In this document: positions 23,246-34,200 of the stretch, in pieces
Layout of the letters: every line of letters starts with the position of its first letter
Numbering within the stretch: the first letter of the stretch is position 1
Assembly: GCF_958295425.1 (NCBI RefSeq)
Contig: NC_081143.1
Span: forward strand, 25,750,586-25,814,585
DNA from: Solea solea
Taxonomy: Eukaryota > Chordata > Actinopteri > Pleuronectiformes > Soleidae
Length of the DNA: 64,000 nt
Direction of reading: 5' to 3'
Program-made: the position numbers and the translations under genes
Notes under the pieces: model-generated
Told to the model about the DNA's origin: nothing
The model's input: the letters and a program-made list of their open reading frames with translations, nothing else
The model's database searches: none

Positions 23246-24693
23246 TACACACACATACAACCCTGCATGCTCATGTCAAGAGCATATAGGGAGGCAGGTG
23301 TTTTAATCAGGCAGTAAAGCATGTAAATAGTAATTAATGATGATTAGCAAGATGGAAGAGGTGTGACATGAGCTGTGAACACTCAAAGCCCCAGAGATAC
23401 GTGTGTGTGTGTGTGTGTTTGCTCCTGCGTGCAAGTGAACAAGCCGTTTTAAATTTTTAAATATAATCTGAAAAAGAATTTAAGGTGAATGCACAACAGC
23501 TCATTTTCTGGGATTGAAGTGAAACTGTTTTTGACTGTGAAGAGCTGTAGTACTCGATTTTATTCAATTCATTACAAGTACAACGACTGCATTATGTCAA
23601 ATATGCAAACCTTTGGCCTTTAATGTTTAAAGCATGCACTGCGATTGCGAAATTACAAAACACAGAAGGGTGTCTCCTAGACACAAAAGACAAGACGTCC
23701 GTATCTTTGTTTTTATAAACTTTGAGATGAGAGACAAGGTGAAAATAGTAGAAGAATCTTTAGAATCTCTCTTCATATTCCTTTCTGCTTTCAGGTGTCT
23801 AGATTTTTAACATCTATACTGTTGTTGTTTTTTTCCTCTGAATGGGAGGTTTTTGAGAGGGGTACTGAGGCTTTTTAAGTTCATTATTTTAAGGGATATC
23901 CAACCTATAGTTGCTGCCTTTGAGTAACTCGTTATGCAACCTGTGTGTCAGAGTCAAAGACAGTCCAAAACACGTCATGGTCATGTTATTACTTCATACA
24001 ATACATCTCTTACATCATGTATCTTCAAGGGCTAAATTACAGTTAAGGTTTAGAATTTAAACGTGACAGCATGTCCCGATTTTGTTACTTTATGGTAAAC
24101 GTGAAGAAAACAAAAATTACAGAGCCCTGACCCTTAACTCTACTCTCAGGGTGTGTCCCCACAGGAATAGTGGAATAAAACTCTGATTTAGAACACGGAT
24201 TTTGTATGTGTGTGTGTGTGTGTGAGCATGTCTTTCATATCTCCATCTTCCCAGTCAACGTTGTTCTCTCAGCTCACTGCGGTTCCACCTGGCTTGTTTC
24301 ATCACTGCCGTTATTGTCATCACTGCCGTTATTGAGGTCCAGTTCATTTGATCCAGTTTACAAGTGACAGCGACAACAACAGCCGAGCAATTTAAAGCTT
24401 TGAAGCCCGCCTTTTAATTTTATTTTTACCTCATCAAATTTAATCAGACTTGTGTTGTTGATGGATAAAGGAGGGGACATGAAAAGCGAGCTTTTTGAAA
24501 TTGGAAACAAATTGTACTCAGATTTCTATTATGACAAGAGGAAATGAAAGGCTTCAGTTTGGATCTCACTCGCGCTCCAGTGAACATCAGTGCACCTGGA
24601 TGTCATGCTTATTCTGTCTCCATCTCTTTGTTTCTACTCTCTTTCTCTTTTTACTCTATTCTCTATGTGTTTTGTTACCCATCTTGTGCTCAG
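23211..24693 (+). other. Intron of cacna1i
   Basis: The intron runs from gtactc to cttgtgctcag. It contains (CA)11 at 23224-23245, (GT) tracts near 23401 and 24205, and at 23845-23877 a minus-strand segment matching the dispersed repeat of 12571-13215. The rest shows no recognised element. Confidence 0.7.
23224..23245 (+). repeat. (CA)11 just downstream of a donor site
   Basis: The tract begins 13 bases after the border at 23210/23211, preceded by ctctctct, and is followed by tacacacacatacaa. It is the third channel exon with this arrangement. Confidence 0.9.
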
Positions 24694-24868
24694 ATGGGCA
24701 GCAGTGACTCCCACAGTTCAGAGGAGCTGTCCACTCAGGTGGGCTACAGAGGGCTTCGTCCATCCAGTTCTGGGAGTGAGGACGGGGTCCGGGAGTTGTT
24801 TGAGGTGGGCGTCCATCATCAGGTGAACCCTCCTTTGTTGGAGCAGAGGAGTCCCGCACATGTTACAG
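24694..24868 (+). CDS. cacna1i: Cav3.3 C-terminal exon, variable region
   Basis: The 175-base exon follows cttgtgctcag and precedes gtagtg. It reads MGSSDSHSSEELSTQVGYRG, then LRPSSSGSEDGVRELFEVGV and HHQVNPPLLEQRSPAHVT plus one base. The split G joins AT at 27301 to give Asp. Content is rich in Ser, Glu and Gly with no domain; this is the least conserved part of the tail, and the assignment rests on phase continuity and splice sites. The opening ATG is internal, not a start. Many Ser residues next to acidic ones are possible kinase sites. Confidence 0.82.
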
Positions 24869-26869
24869 GTAGTGTAATAATAAAATTACAGCATTAACCT
24901 TGGCAACAGGGCCTGAAACCTTCTGAAATTTGAGTCAAGAAATGTGTGTCCAGGCTCAAAACAACCCAATAATTCTTCCTAAAACTGACCTGGACTCTAA
25001 ACCAAATCTACCCAGGATACTGATTAGATCAGCACTTATTTAAAGTCTGATTGCTTAACCAATTAACGTTAAATCTTATCGCGCCAATGCCAGCCTTACA
25101 GTACGTAGATTCATATGAGCAGCCTTTTTCTTTGTGCCTGTTTGTGATGCATACTATAATCCACCCTCCAAGGACATTCAGGATATGCATCAAGGTTTTC
25201 TGTCTTTCCTCTCTGGCTGATTGAAATAGTAGCGTGGCTATAACACATAATGTATTATGTAATTTCAGATTGAAAGCTCATATATTGTCAGTGGGATTGA
25301 TTGATTTCTTTTCAGTTTTGTTTCAGTATAGCAAAAGAAGCTGGGTCAGGGCCTACAGATGGGTCGTGGGAGATTTGTTTGGGGTCCCCTAACAACATTT
25401 GCAGAGTTTCCCCAACCTTTAAGTCAAGATCTATTTGTGTTTCCCAAACATTTCATAAAACGTGACTCATTAATCAAGTCAAAATGATATTGTGTTCAAG
25501 ATAGGGCTGTAAATTTGCACTAGTCACCATTTATTTTATACTGTGCCATCTTTAAAATCTGGGTCCCCGTATACACCACAGCCAGTTTAGGCAAACAAGG
25601 GAAAAATTTAGTCGAACCTGTATCAGTGCCCTCTGACCTGGCAGGAACTGAATCTTCCCAGGGCTAACTCGATTATTACACAAAAAGTCCACTGACCCAC
25701 TGAAGTAGAACAAGACCTTATCCATAGCCAGTCGACTGCATAAAATATGAAGCCTTAGGTTCCTGGGTAAAGTCTCGGGTCACAGGTCAGGTGGACCTGA
25801 AGAAGAGATTGCTTATGCTATTAATAAAAATAATAATAATAATAATAATTCCAATAAAACCCACTTTGTATAAATATGTTTTGTATTCAACACCACTGAA
25901 ATTGTTCAATTCCATCTCCCACATCAATTAAATCATATTAAGACAATCTCTTTCATTAGCGTTCCTTATTATCTTTGTCGGGGATGTGGTGACCCTCGCT
26001 GCTGATTTACCGCCACAATTTCATTAAGCCATGACTTTGATGTGACAATGACAGTAGGGTTTAAATTACAGGACTTTTTTTTTCAGATTGAGAAACAGGT
26101 ACACAATGATTGACTTCCAATGCAATTAAAGCTGTGATAGATGAGGCCCAGCAGCAAGACAGGCACGGACATGTTGATGAATGGCATGTGATGGCATGCT
26201 TATGGAGCTGTACCCCCCAACACTACCCCAGTAATATGGTTGTCATCATAGAGCATTAAACTTCAAAGTCAATTCAGGGGGATTGTTCAACTTCATTGTG
26301 TATTTATGGTTAAAAACACAAATCACATTTCATCTTCAAACCTTACTGTATACTCACCTTTTTATAACTAGAAATGTTTGACTTTAGATAAAACCATTTC
26401 TCTTAAACATGCAAAATCAAATCCATGACAGAAATCCATAATAATTGTGTTGATTTTTCAACAAATACTGCAGCAACATTTTTACAAACTTCTTGTGAGA
26501 GAAATGTGATTTCCCAGGCTGTGAAATAATATAAATCTTCACAGGAGAATGAATGCACCATCCCCATGCATTAAATTTAATTCTGTATTTATTTATGTAA
26601 GCATTGTTGTCCATTTTATCTGCTGTTTATTGTTTCTGATGTAGTTATGCTGCCGCCCTCTTGACCAGGTCTCCCTTGTAAAAGAGATCATTGATCTCAA
26701 TGGGACTAACCTGATTAAATTAAATTAAATTAAATTGAATTAAATTGAATTAAATTAAATTAAATTAAATTAAATTAAATTAAATTAAATTAAATTAAAT
26801 TAAATTAAATTAAATTAAATTAAATATTAAGAAACGATAATCCATCCATCCATCTTCTACTACTTTATT

Positions 26870-26900
<31 letters not shown>

Positions 26901-27300
26901 CAATAATAATTATCATTATCATTATTATAATAATAATAATACTGATACATTTGTTTTATAGCACTAACAGGAGGGGAAGAATTGCAGGGGAATAAAAAAG
27001 GGCCCCAGGACTGAACCTTGGAGCACACCAAATACTATTGCTATTCTCACACTTACTGAACACAACTCACCAGTTAAAAAAGTGTAATTTTAGATCAAGC
27101 AATCTATGAATAATACTGATGATAAAGAGTGTGTTAGCTCACCATATATTGAGGTGCACAAACAGCATTTGCTTTTCATTTTGGATCAATGTCCATTGTC
27201 TTGTGGTTTTCCAATTCCACCCTGAAATGGGACACAATACACGACACACAAAAAACACTGATTGAATTGGATAAAGTTATAACACTTGTTTATTTTTCAG
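24869..27300 (+). other. Intron of cacna1i
   Basis: The intron runs from gtagtg to tttatttttcag. It contains an (AAT) run near 25826-25848 and a compound AT microsatellite at 26715-26940, about 360 bases before the acceptor. No transposon or exon was recognised elsewhere. Confidence 0.7.
26715..26940. repeat. Compound (TTAAA)n and (TAA)n microsatellite
   Basis: About 22 attaa-type pentanucleotide units (26715-26825, two with a gaatt variant) are followed within 50 bases by a (TAA)n block (26868-26895) and, after a short break, its mirror-like (ATT)/(TAA) stretch to 26940. There is almost no G or C over 200 bases. Confidence 0.9.
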
Positions 27301-27515
27301 ATAATGATGGAGAAAGCTGCTGTGGAGGTGGTGGCAGGTCTTCGCCTCTCTTCCATCTACCAGCAGACTTCTTTCATCCAGCTGCCGCAGCTCATCCAGG
27401 GAGTCCTGGGAACAGTGTTGGCCCAGGAGACAGAGGGCCGTCAATGTTGGCCTCCCCAGCCTCGTGGGCCTCCCTACGCTCACCGGGAGCCAACAGCAGA
27501 CCCCTGAGCTCTCAG
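27301..27515 (+). CDS. cacna1i: Cav3.3 C-terminal exon with FFHP and SWASLRSP motifs
   Basis: The 215-base exon follows tttatttttcag and precedes gtatta. After the split Asp it reads NDGESCCGGGGRSSPLFHLP, ADFFHPAAAAHPGSPGNSVG and, near the end, ASPASWASLRSPGANSRPLS. The PADFFHPA and SWASLRSP blocks match what I recall of mammalian Cav3.3, which supports the subtype. A CC pair and a Gly run sit at the N-terminal side. It ends in phase 0. Frames in other registers across this exon are shadows. Confidence 0.92.
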
Positions 27516-29392
27516 GTATTATGAACAGACGAATGGCTTCATCTGTGTTTGGATGGTTGGGTGGATAGACAAACAGAAAACTGACATGAGTATCAGGGTG
27601 CAACACATCAGAGACAAGGTGGCACTGTGTAAATAGATGAATCCTGGGAGAACGTTCAGTGAACCAAACTTGTCATGCGTCAAGCACACATCAGGCAGTC
27701 AGTAGGGATTTAATGACGAATAATGTTGAGCTAGCTTATGATCTGGAAGCTTGTTACTGTAAAACACCTCAAACTGTCACCACACAATAACAAATGCATC
27801 AAAGACTGACATGAAATATCGATTCAAAGGTCTTTTTCTGACGGGTTGTCAGCACTAAATGAGATTCAGCCTGTTTTGGTCAAAAGGTGGCAGCACTTCA
27901 CTCGGTTAGAAATCAACTCTTTGGAGTGATATGGTTAGATAAGACACAGCAGCCTCTCATTTCGCCTGTTGCTCAGAAATACTTAACAATAGCTTTGGTG
28001 GATGATCAGATCACATTCACATTCAATGACATCCTTCTATCGCGTGGAACTCTCTTGAGAACTCATTTACTTGTAATTAAAGCCAGGAACTACATCTACA
28101 TCGAAATTACCACCTCCCTTCTCTTGGCTCTAGCATGAAACAAGAAGAATGAAAAGGCCCTTATTTTAGTTCTTGTTCCCGTGTAACCATAGAGACGGGT
28201 TTCTCTTTCTCTCTCTCTCTCGTCTACCTGTTTGGTTTGTTTAGCTCGTGCCTGAGTGCCTCTGTGATCCTCAGCTGCAACAGTAATGCTCTGTGGCGTT
28301 CAGCTAATTAGCCCGACCAGCCCTGTGTCTGATACCGACTCTGTGCACATTGTTGTTCCTGGCTCACTCTCTTCATGGTCTTCTCACGTCCTGTTTCTTC
28401 ACTTTCCTTTATCTCATCGTGTTTTTCTTTGGAAATCTTTCTCTCTGTGGCTCTCTAGTCTTTGGGATTTTTTCTGCCAAAATCCCCCTTGTTTTTTTTT
28501 TCCTCATTTCATAGTCTCCCACTCTCCCTTGGGTCTTGTATACTGAGAGCATGGTGTGCAACAGTGCCAGTGTTAGCAATAGGGATCAATGCCCTTCAGC
28601 CGATAAAGCAATGTGAGGAAAACAAATCCTGTGTGACACAGTGGGCGTGTTATACTACTCAGGATAAACATTATGATTTGATTTTGTTTCATTAAAACTC
28701 CAAACTTACTTGCAAATGTAATAGTTTGTATTTCAAAGTTTCTTCAAGACAAGATTAAAGTTGGCCCCTCTGCTCCACTTTTTAAGCTTTGATTTAAACT
28801 CAAAGCTTTTAAACGGTTCAGGTACTTCATTGAAAACCTTGATGGCTGCACTGACAGACTGCATAAATAAAGCAAATCCAGCACAGTCCCTGTGAAAAAA
28901 AAGAACACATAGGGACTGGACTGGACTTATTTTTCCCCTTGTTTGCAGAGAAACTGCAAAGAAACTGCCTATTTCTTTGTAAAGGAACTAGGAAAAAATT
29001 TAAACTTGGGCTCCAACAATGAATCGATTAACCAGTTAAAAATCAACCACTAATTTAATTATCACATAGTCTGGGAATTCATTAATTGGCTTGAGTTGAA
29101 GTTTTTCCAATTCTAGCTTCTTACATTTAAATACCGGTCAACATTGTTCACCTCTTAGTGACCAAGCAACTAATTTATTGATTGAGAGAAATAATGAAAT
29201 GATCAATCACTAATGAGAGTAATCATAATTTGCAGCGCTAGTTTAAAGGTCCCGTATGTGTCATTTGGGAGGGTTTATTGAAAGAAATTAGTCCTAGTCT
29301 GATCATTTAAAAGAAAGCTTGATTATGATATCCTTATATTTAAAATGTGCGGAATTTCTGATGATTGTTTTCTTTAATTTTTTTGTGTGCAG
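27516..29392 (+). other. Last intron of cacna1i
   Basis: The intron runs from gtatta to tttttgtgtgcag. A diverged hAT-type MITE lies at 29006-29240. A CT-rich tract is at 28200-28222. Nothing else was recognised. Confidence 0.7.
29006..29240. mobile_element. hAT-type MITE, diverged copy
   Basis: It starts ttgggctccaacaatgaatc and ends gtaatcataatttgcagcgc ta, resembling the termini and atcgatt motifs of the copies at 8025 and 59897. Internal sequence has drifted far. A tttaaa word flanks both sides but not in perfect register, so the target duplication is uncertain. Confidence 0.5.
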
Positions 29393-30061
29393 CACCCATC
29401 CCACAGTGACTCCTCCCTGGCCACGGGCAGTTCGGAGGGTAGCCTGCAGACCACTCTAGAGGAGGGTCTCAGCTTCAGCGTCTCCCCGCACCGGGACCTG
29501 GACCTCCCAGTGCCTCTCCTCTGCCCTCTACCCACCCACCACTTACATCCCCAGGAACCAGTCTCAGGAGACCAGGGCAATGCTTTAGTTAAGAGACGCA
29601 GTAATACTGTTTCCCTCAAAGCCACCAGGGGGCACCAGAGGAGCCAAAGCAGCTGTGGAGGTGGCAGCACCAGCCCAGGCTGTCCCCGCCAAGACTCCAT
29701 GGACCCTTCGGATGAGGATGTGGGTACTGGGACAGGTGGAGATAGCTGCCGCCAGACTTTTAACAGTGAACACTTATCAGAAACACTGATCAGCCTCTCA
29801 CTGACGTCTCTGCTCACGCCCGGTTCTCTGGCACCCCAGTTGATCAAGAAATGTAACAGCACAGGTTCTCTGGACCAAACCAATCTGTCCACGCGGAGTA
29901 AAGATGGACGCCACGTCTATGGTGTAGATGCTCATGGTTACTTGTCCCATCCCTGGACGGAAGGAAGGGCAAGAGGCACAGAGGAAGACAGTGATGTAAC
30001 AGGTTTCAACATGGAAAGCAGCAGCCAACCCACAGACACAACCTCGAGGAAGAATAGATGA
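29393..30061 (+). CDS. cacna1i: Cav3.3 terminal coding exon and stop
   Basis: The last coding exon (222 codons plus TGA) follows tttttgtgtgcag and starts HPSHSDSSLATGSSEGSLQT. Conserved blocks in order are GSLQTTLEEGLSFSVSP, GHQRSQSSCGGGSTSPGC with DSMDPSDED, and a C-terminal SETLISLSLTSLL. The protein ends in a basic SRKNR. The GSLQTTLE, GSTSPGC, DSMDPSDE and SLSLTSL blocks and the basic end match my memory of mammalian Cav3.3. The tail is cytoplasmic, Ser/Thr/Pro-rich and probably disordered, with many possible phosphorylation sites. Confidence 0.95.
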   Translation, partial: HPSHSDSSLATGSSEGSLQTTLEEGLSFSVSPHRDLDLPVPLLCPLPTHHLHPQEPVSGDQGNALVKRRSNTVSLKATRGHQRSQSSCGGGSTSPGCPRQDSMDPSDEDVGTGTGGDSCRQTFNSEHLSETLISLSLTSLLTPGSLAPQLIKKCNSTGSLDQTNLSTRSKDGRHVYGVDAHGYLSHPWTEGRARGTEEDSDVTGFNMESSSQPTDTTSRKNR

Positions 30062-31240
30062 AAACACTTGTCCGTCTGTCTGTAGTTGACCTATTTATCA
30101 ATTTGCATTCCTGGATCGTCCGGACCTTGAGAGTAGAACTGGGAGAGACATGTGAAATTGTCCTGTGAAACCATTTCTGGAATTCTCTCGTCTTTCAGTC
30201 GTCTGTTCTCTCTCTCTTCTTGGATGTGGCTGCTCGGGATCAGTCGTTTCTCACAAAAAAAATCTCCTCTGAGATTGGACATCCTCCCCTTTCCACAGGA
30301 TGTGTGTTTTCAGTATGAAGGGACTTAACAATAATGACAAGAGGCTTAGCCTTTTAGAGTTACCAGGAGTCAGCCTGGCAGTCCAGAGCTTCACATTTGA
30401 GCCATGCTGAAATGCAAAATATTTGGAAAGCCATTGGAGGGGCGGGACTGGAAACCTGCAGTGATGGACAAACATTTCTGAAAGTGATGTTATTTTGATG
30501 AAACTGCAAAAAAATAATGTAATTTTCTCTAAGGAACAGGGCTTGTTTGACCCACCGTGCCGTCAACCTTTGTGCAAAAACAGTGTTGTTAGTATTGAAA
30601 AGATGGCTAACCCTGATGTTTCTTTTGAGGAAGAACTGAACTTTGTACAGTTGTTTCTTGTTTGTTTGTTTGTTTTGTCTGTTTTGTCTGTTTTGTCAAA
30701 TCCATCAGTAAAAGTAGCATCAACCTTTTTAGCAGATTGGGTGGGTAAAAGAATATCAGAAAAGGAAAAATACATTTTCCGTGTTCTTTTCCAACTTCGG
30801 TGTACTGAAGTTGACCGAATGTAGACATGTCTGTCTCCGTTCTCCGAGAGGGAGCCCAGGAAAGAGCGAGCAGCCTGATAGTCTGAAAATTGACAAAAGG
30901 GCCTCTTTGAATAGAAGGAATGGAAATGTGAATGCTGCTGAGAATACATGTGGGTTGTTAGTGGAAGTGTTGGCCACTTTGAGAGTGGACCCTATGTGCT
31001 TTCTACTTCCCCATGAAAGGGCTAAAATGTATTGAGTGCAGACCTGGGCCAAATTCTATTGTCAAAAAATGATTTGCTATGTAAAACAGCATTTGAAAGT
31101 GTCTTTAAAAAACAAAAAAAAGGTGTGCCCATTATTTTTAAAGACCTTTTCTGATGGTAACAAGGCAAATGTGTCATAGAGATGTCTTGTAAGACATATC
31201 AGACAGATTAGTGAGAATAAAATATAATATTTGTCCTGTA
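30062..31240 (+). other. Putative 3' UTR of cacna1i
   Basis: No coding exon follows the stop at 30059-30061. A T-rich tract of TTTG/TCTGTTT units lies at 30655-30698. The first canonical poly(A) signal after the stop that I found is aataaa at 31216-31221, giving a UTR of about 1.2 kb. Use of a variant signal or a later AATAAA (for example 33392) cannot be excluded. Confidence 0.5.
31216..31221 (+). terminator. Candidate poly(A) signal AATAAA
   Basis: The hexamer lies in gtgagaataaaatataat, about 1155 bases after the stop codon, followed by a T-rich stretch at 31230-31250. It is the nearest canonical signal, but no transcript evidence was available. Confidence 0.4.
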
Positions 31241-34200
31241 TTTAACCATTTTAAACAGAAAAATAATTAAGTGTTCAGTAAAAAACATTCTCAGCCTCCA
31301 TGATAAGTAGGTTTTCTACGGGTCAAAATTACACTTACTTAAAAGAGGGGATAAATAGAATATTTCACAGTACAATACAAATGTATTTTCCAAATTTCCC
31401 TCGCTCATTCCTTTGTGCAGCTCACATGCAGCATTTTTATCAGGCAGATGCTGAATTTGTCTTCCTATAGATAAGTGACTGGACTTGTTTAAGTTTTCTT
31501 GAAGTTTCCCTCTTGTCTGAGAGGCTTCTTCAGTTCAAACTGACTGGTGGCAATGCCCAGATATTTACCCTTTGACAGTTTGCTCCATGAAAACTCAAGA
31601 AAGTCTGAAGAATATGAAGAAACCATAACTTGGATGAGTATGGACCTTTACAAACATCTTCCTCAAAGATACTTCCTTTTTACCAATTCACAATGATCCT
31701 GGCAATTTAAAAATCACAGTGGCACAATGGCACTCATGCTAATATAAGTGCTAAAACAAATCCCACTGTTAAGGGCAGCCAAAACCATGCCAAGACAACA
31801 CGTGGCCAGGCTGCTAAATATTGTTCTGGTAGGCAGACAACAAAACTATGTAGCCTATGTAAAGTATATGTAAGCATGTTAAAAGTCCACTTAGCAATGC
31901 TAACACTAGCACAAGTTTGGCTACGTCCAGCACCATAACACAACTCACCTCATGTAAACAAACCAAGGAGGCACTTTGTTTTTCCTGTCTACACATACAC
32001 TGTGAAAGTCTTCACCCTGGCTGGAGTTTTCCAAAATTTCCGAAAAACCTAACCCACGGTTTCTGTGTGTTTAAAATCCAAAACCCACAGTTTAAGCTAG
32101 GCTTTCAAAAATACCAGCCTACATGTGGACTGGGCCTAGTTAAAGCTAATGTTAGCTGCTTTGGTTAGCTTTGTCACCTGTGGAGGAACAGTATATAATT
32201 TATGAAGGTAAGATTACAACTTTATTTACGTTGGAGTGCTTCCTTTTTAGCTAACATCAAGCTGTCTCAAGCTTTTCCTCTTGTTAAATTTGCCAAAATA
32301 TACTAACACTTGCTATTCGCGTTATATATATAGAAAGATACCAATGTTAAAGGTTGCTAAGGTTCGTATGGTCACCTTACCATCAGAATACCTGGGATTG
32401 GGAGTGGGATTTTGTTTTCTTTCTGCTTTAAACCCAAATAATTATTTGACTCAGGTCTGCTTGACTGTAGCAAGATATTAGAACTTCACCTGAGACTGTG
32501 GCAAGTTGGTGTAATCTGTCATTTTGACCAAACGTAATGAGCTGTCATTATGATATAGTTATAATCTTTAACATCTACTGTAGGTACAGTTGGACCTTTA
32601 TGCACTTCATAGAGGTAAATATACTAGAGCCTGACAAATGTGTTCTTTTTTTGAACGATATTGATAATGAGTAAAAAAAAGCAGAGTGGTTATAAAACCC
32701 TTAATAGCTCCCTTCCATTATCTATACTACTTATATGATAATTGGATGGTGAGCTGGAACTATCATAGGTGATATAAATGTAATTATAAAGAACTGTAAA
32801 TGAAGAGAAAACACAAACACATAGTATTCAAATTAAGCAAATCAACTTAATGTTTGAGATAAAATGTATGTAAAACATATTTTCCACATTGTAAACATCT
32901 GAAAAACAAATCATAGCAATAATAATAATAATAATAACATAAATGACACGGTTTCAAATTGTGTTTTGCTGCATTGTTTATTCTGAACAACACAAGTTTT
33001 TGAAAGGCTCATACGGGCCCAATTTTTATTACTGAACCGATAAATTGGTCAGGCTCTAGCATAAACAATAAATATGTACATGTCGCGTGCACAAACAGCC
33101 ACACACAAAGATGTCACTGTCAAAAACACTGCAGCGCGTCTCTGTCTGCAGCTGTGAGACAAGACAGAAAAGACACCTCGGTGTTTATTTGACACTTTGT
33201 CATCATTCTTATTCTCATTGACTTACATTATCTCCCTTTCGCAGGGAATCCAGAGTATAAAATGACTATTGACGACCCTCCTCTATTTGAGATATGCAAT
33301 ATGCTACAGTAGATGTACAGATAGATGTATGAGACTCGTATAGATAGGCAATATGGTGAGAGAAGATTATATTTATGAATTCATGTGTTAGAATAAAATG
33401 TCACAGAGATTCAAAGGTCACTGAAAGGATGATGATGTATTCATGTATTCTACAGTGTTGGCGTGTGTGTTTTCTCTTTTTCCCCTTCCATCTCCCCAGC
33501 CTGATTTTCTTCCTCCAAAATGCATGTGGGTTTGTATTTTTTCCCCTGTTTTCTTAATGTCATTCTAGTGTCATATAAAAGTGAGATAGATTTTCAACTA
33601 TCTTGGACTCCTGGAGTTGTTTTTTTTTTTTTCTTTCCCAGGTGGCGGTTGCTGCAGTTTCTCCCCTACACAGTATGCAGGGTTGTGTCAATGGGCAGTG
33701 TTGGTTTCATTTGCTTAAAAAATATATGTTTAATCAAAAGACAATGGACATTTTCACCCTGAGGCTTTAACATCACTTATATTTCATGCATTAATTTAGA
33801 CAAATCCCATTTAAATGATCCCTCTATACTTCTTTTGATAGTATGTCGACGTTCTATACTCCTCAGGAAGATCACTGAAGGGCTTGTTTTCTATTTTCCC
33901 CAATTTAAACTGTCACCAGACAAACCATGATATCCAGATTTCTCTGCAGGGTCCAGAAAGTGAAGCTGATGTTGACAATTCTGGGTTAGGGTTTGTATGA
34001 TGGCAAACAGTGGCAACTCCACTGGTTGCAAAGTCTGTTCTTACTATTACTATATTGTAAATAATGGTCAGAATTTAGAATCAAGTAGACTCTTGGTGGA
34101 GCGAGCCATGAAGGTGCTGCAGGTGAGCCATGATTGGTCATTGAAAACAAATAAAAATTGATTTTAAAATAGCTTTGAAAAAGTTAGATTTGATTTCCAC

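Larger units (their letters stand above)
1..31240 (+). other. cacna1i: Gene span: 3' part of T-type calcium channel alpha-1 subunit, Cav3.3-like
   Basis: The gene encodes the pore-forming subunit of a low-voltage-activated calcium channel in the plasma membrane of excitable cells. Nine exons with GT-AG borders and compatible phases (2060 coding bases) give the domain IV S4-S5 linker, S5, pore loop, S6 and full C-terminus. The S6 sequence followed by [20 protein letters not shown] marks the Cav3 family. Cav3.3 is preferred over Cav3.1 and Cav3.2 because of the C-terminal blocks YSPAQ...WLDSVSLLIKDSLEG, DNLSGSVFHHY, SWASLRSP, GSLQTTLE, GSTSPGC and DSMDPSDE, which I recall from mammalian CACNA1I. 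The 5' part of the gene lies before the window. Which teleost duplicate this is cannot be decided here. The 3' boundary is a guess from a single AATAAA at 31216. Confidence 0.9.

Noticed and set aside
24694..24696. The ATG at the start of the exon as an alternative translation start
   Set aside because: It directly follows an acceptor AG and is in phase with the upstream channel exons; nothing indicates a promoter there.
29374..29892. Minus-strand frame of 172 codons opposite the last exon
   Set aside because: The + strand here is clearly Cav3.3 coding sequence with conserved blocks; the antisense frame has no recognisable domain.
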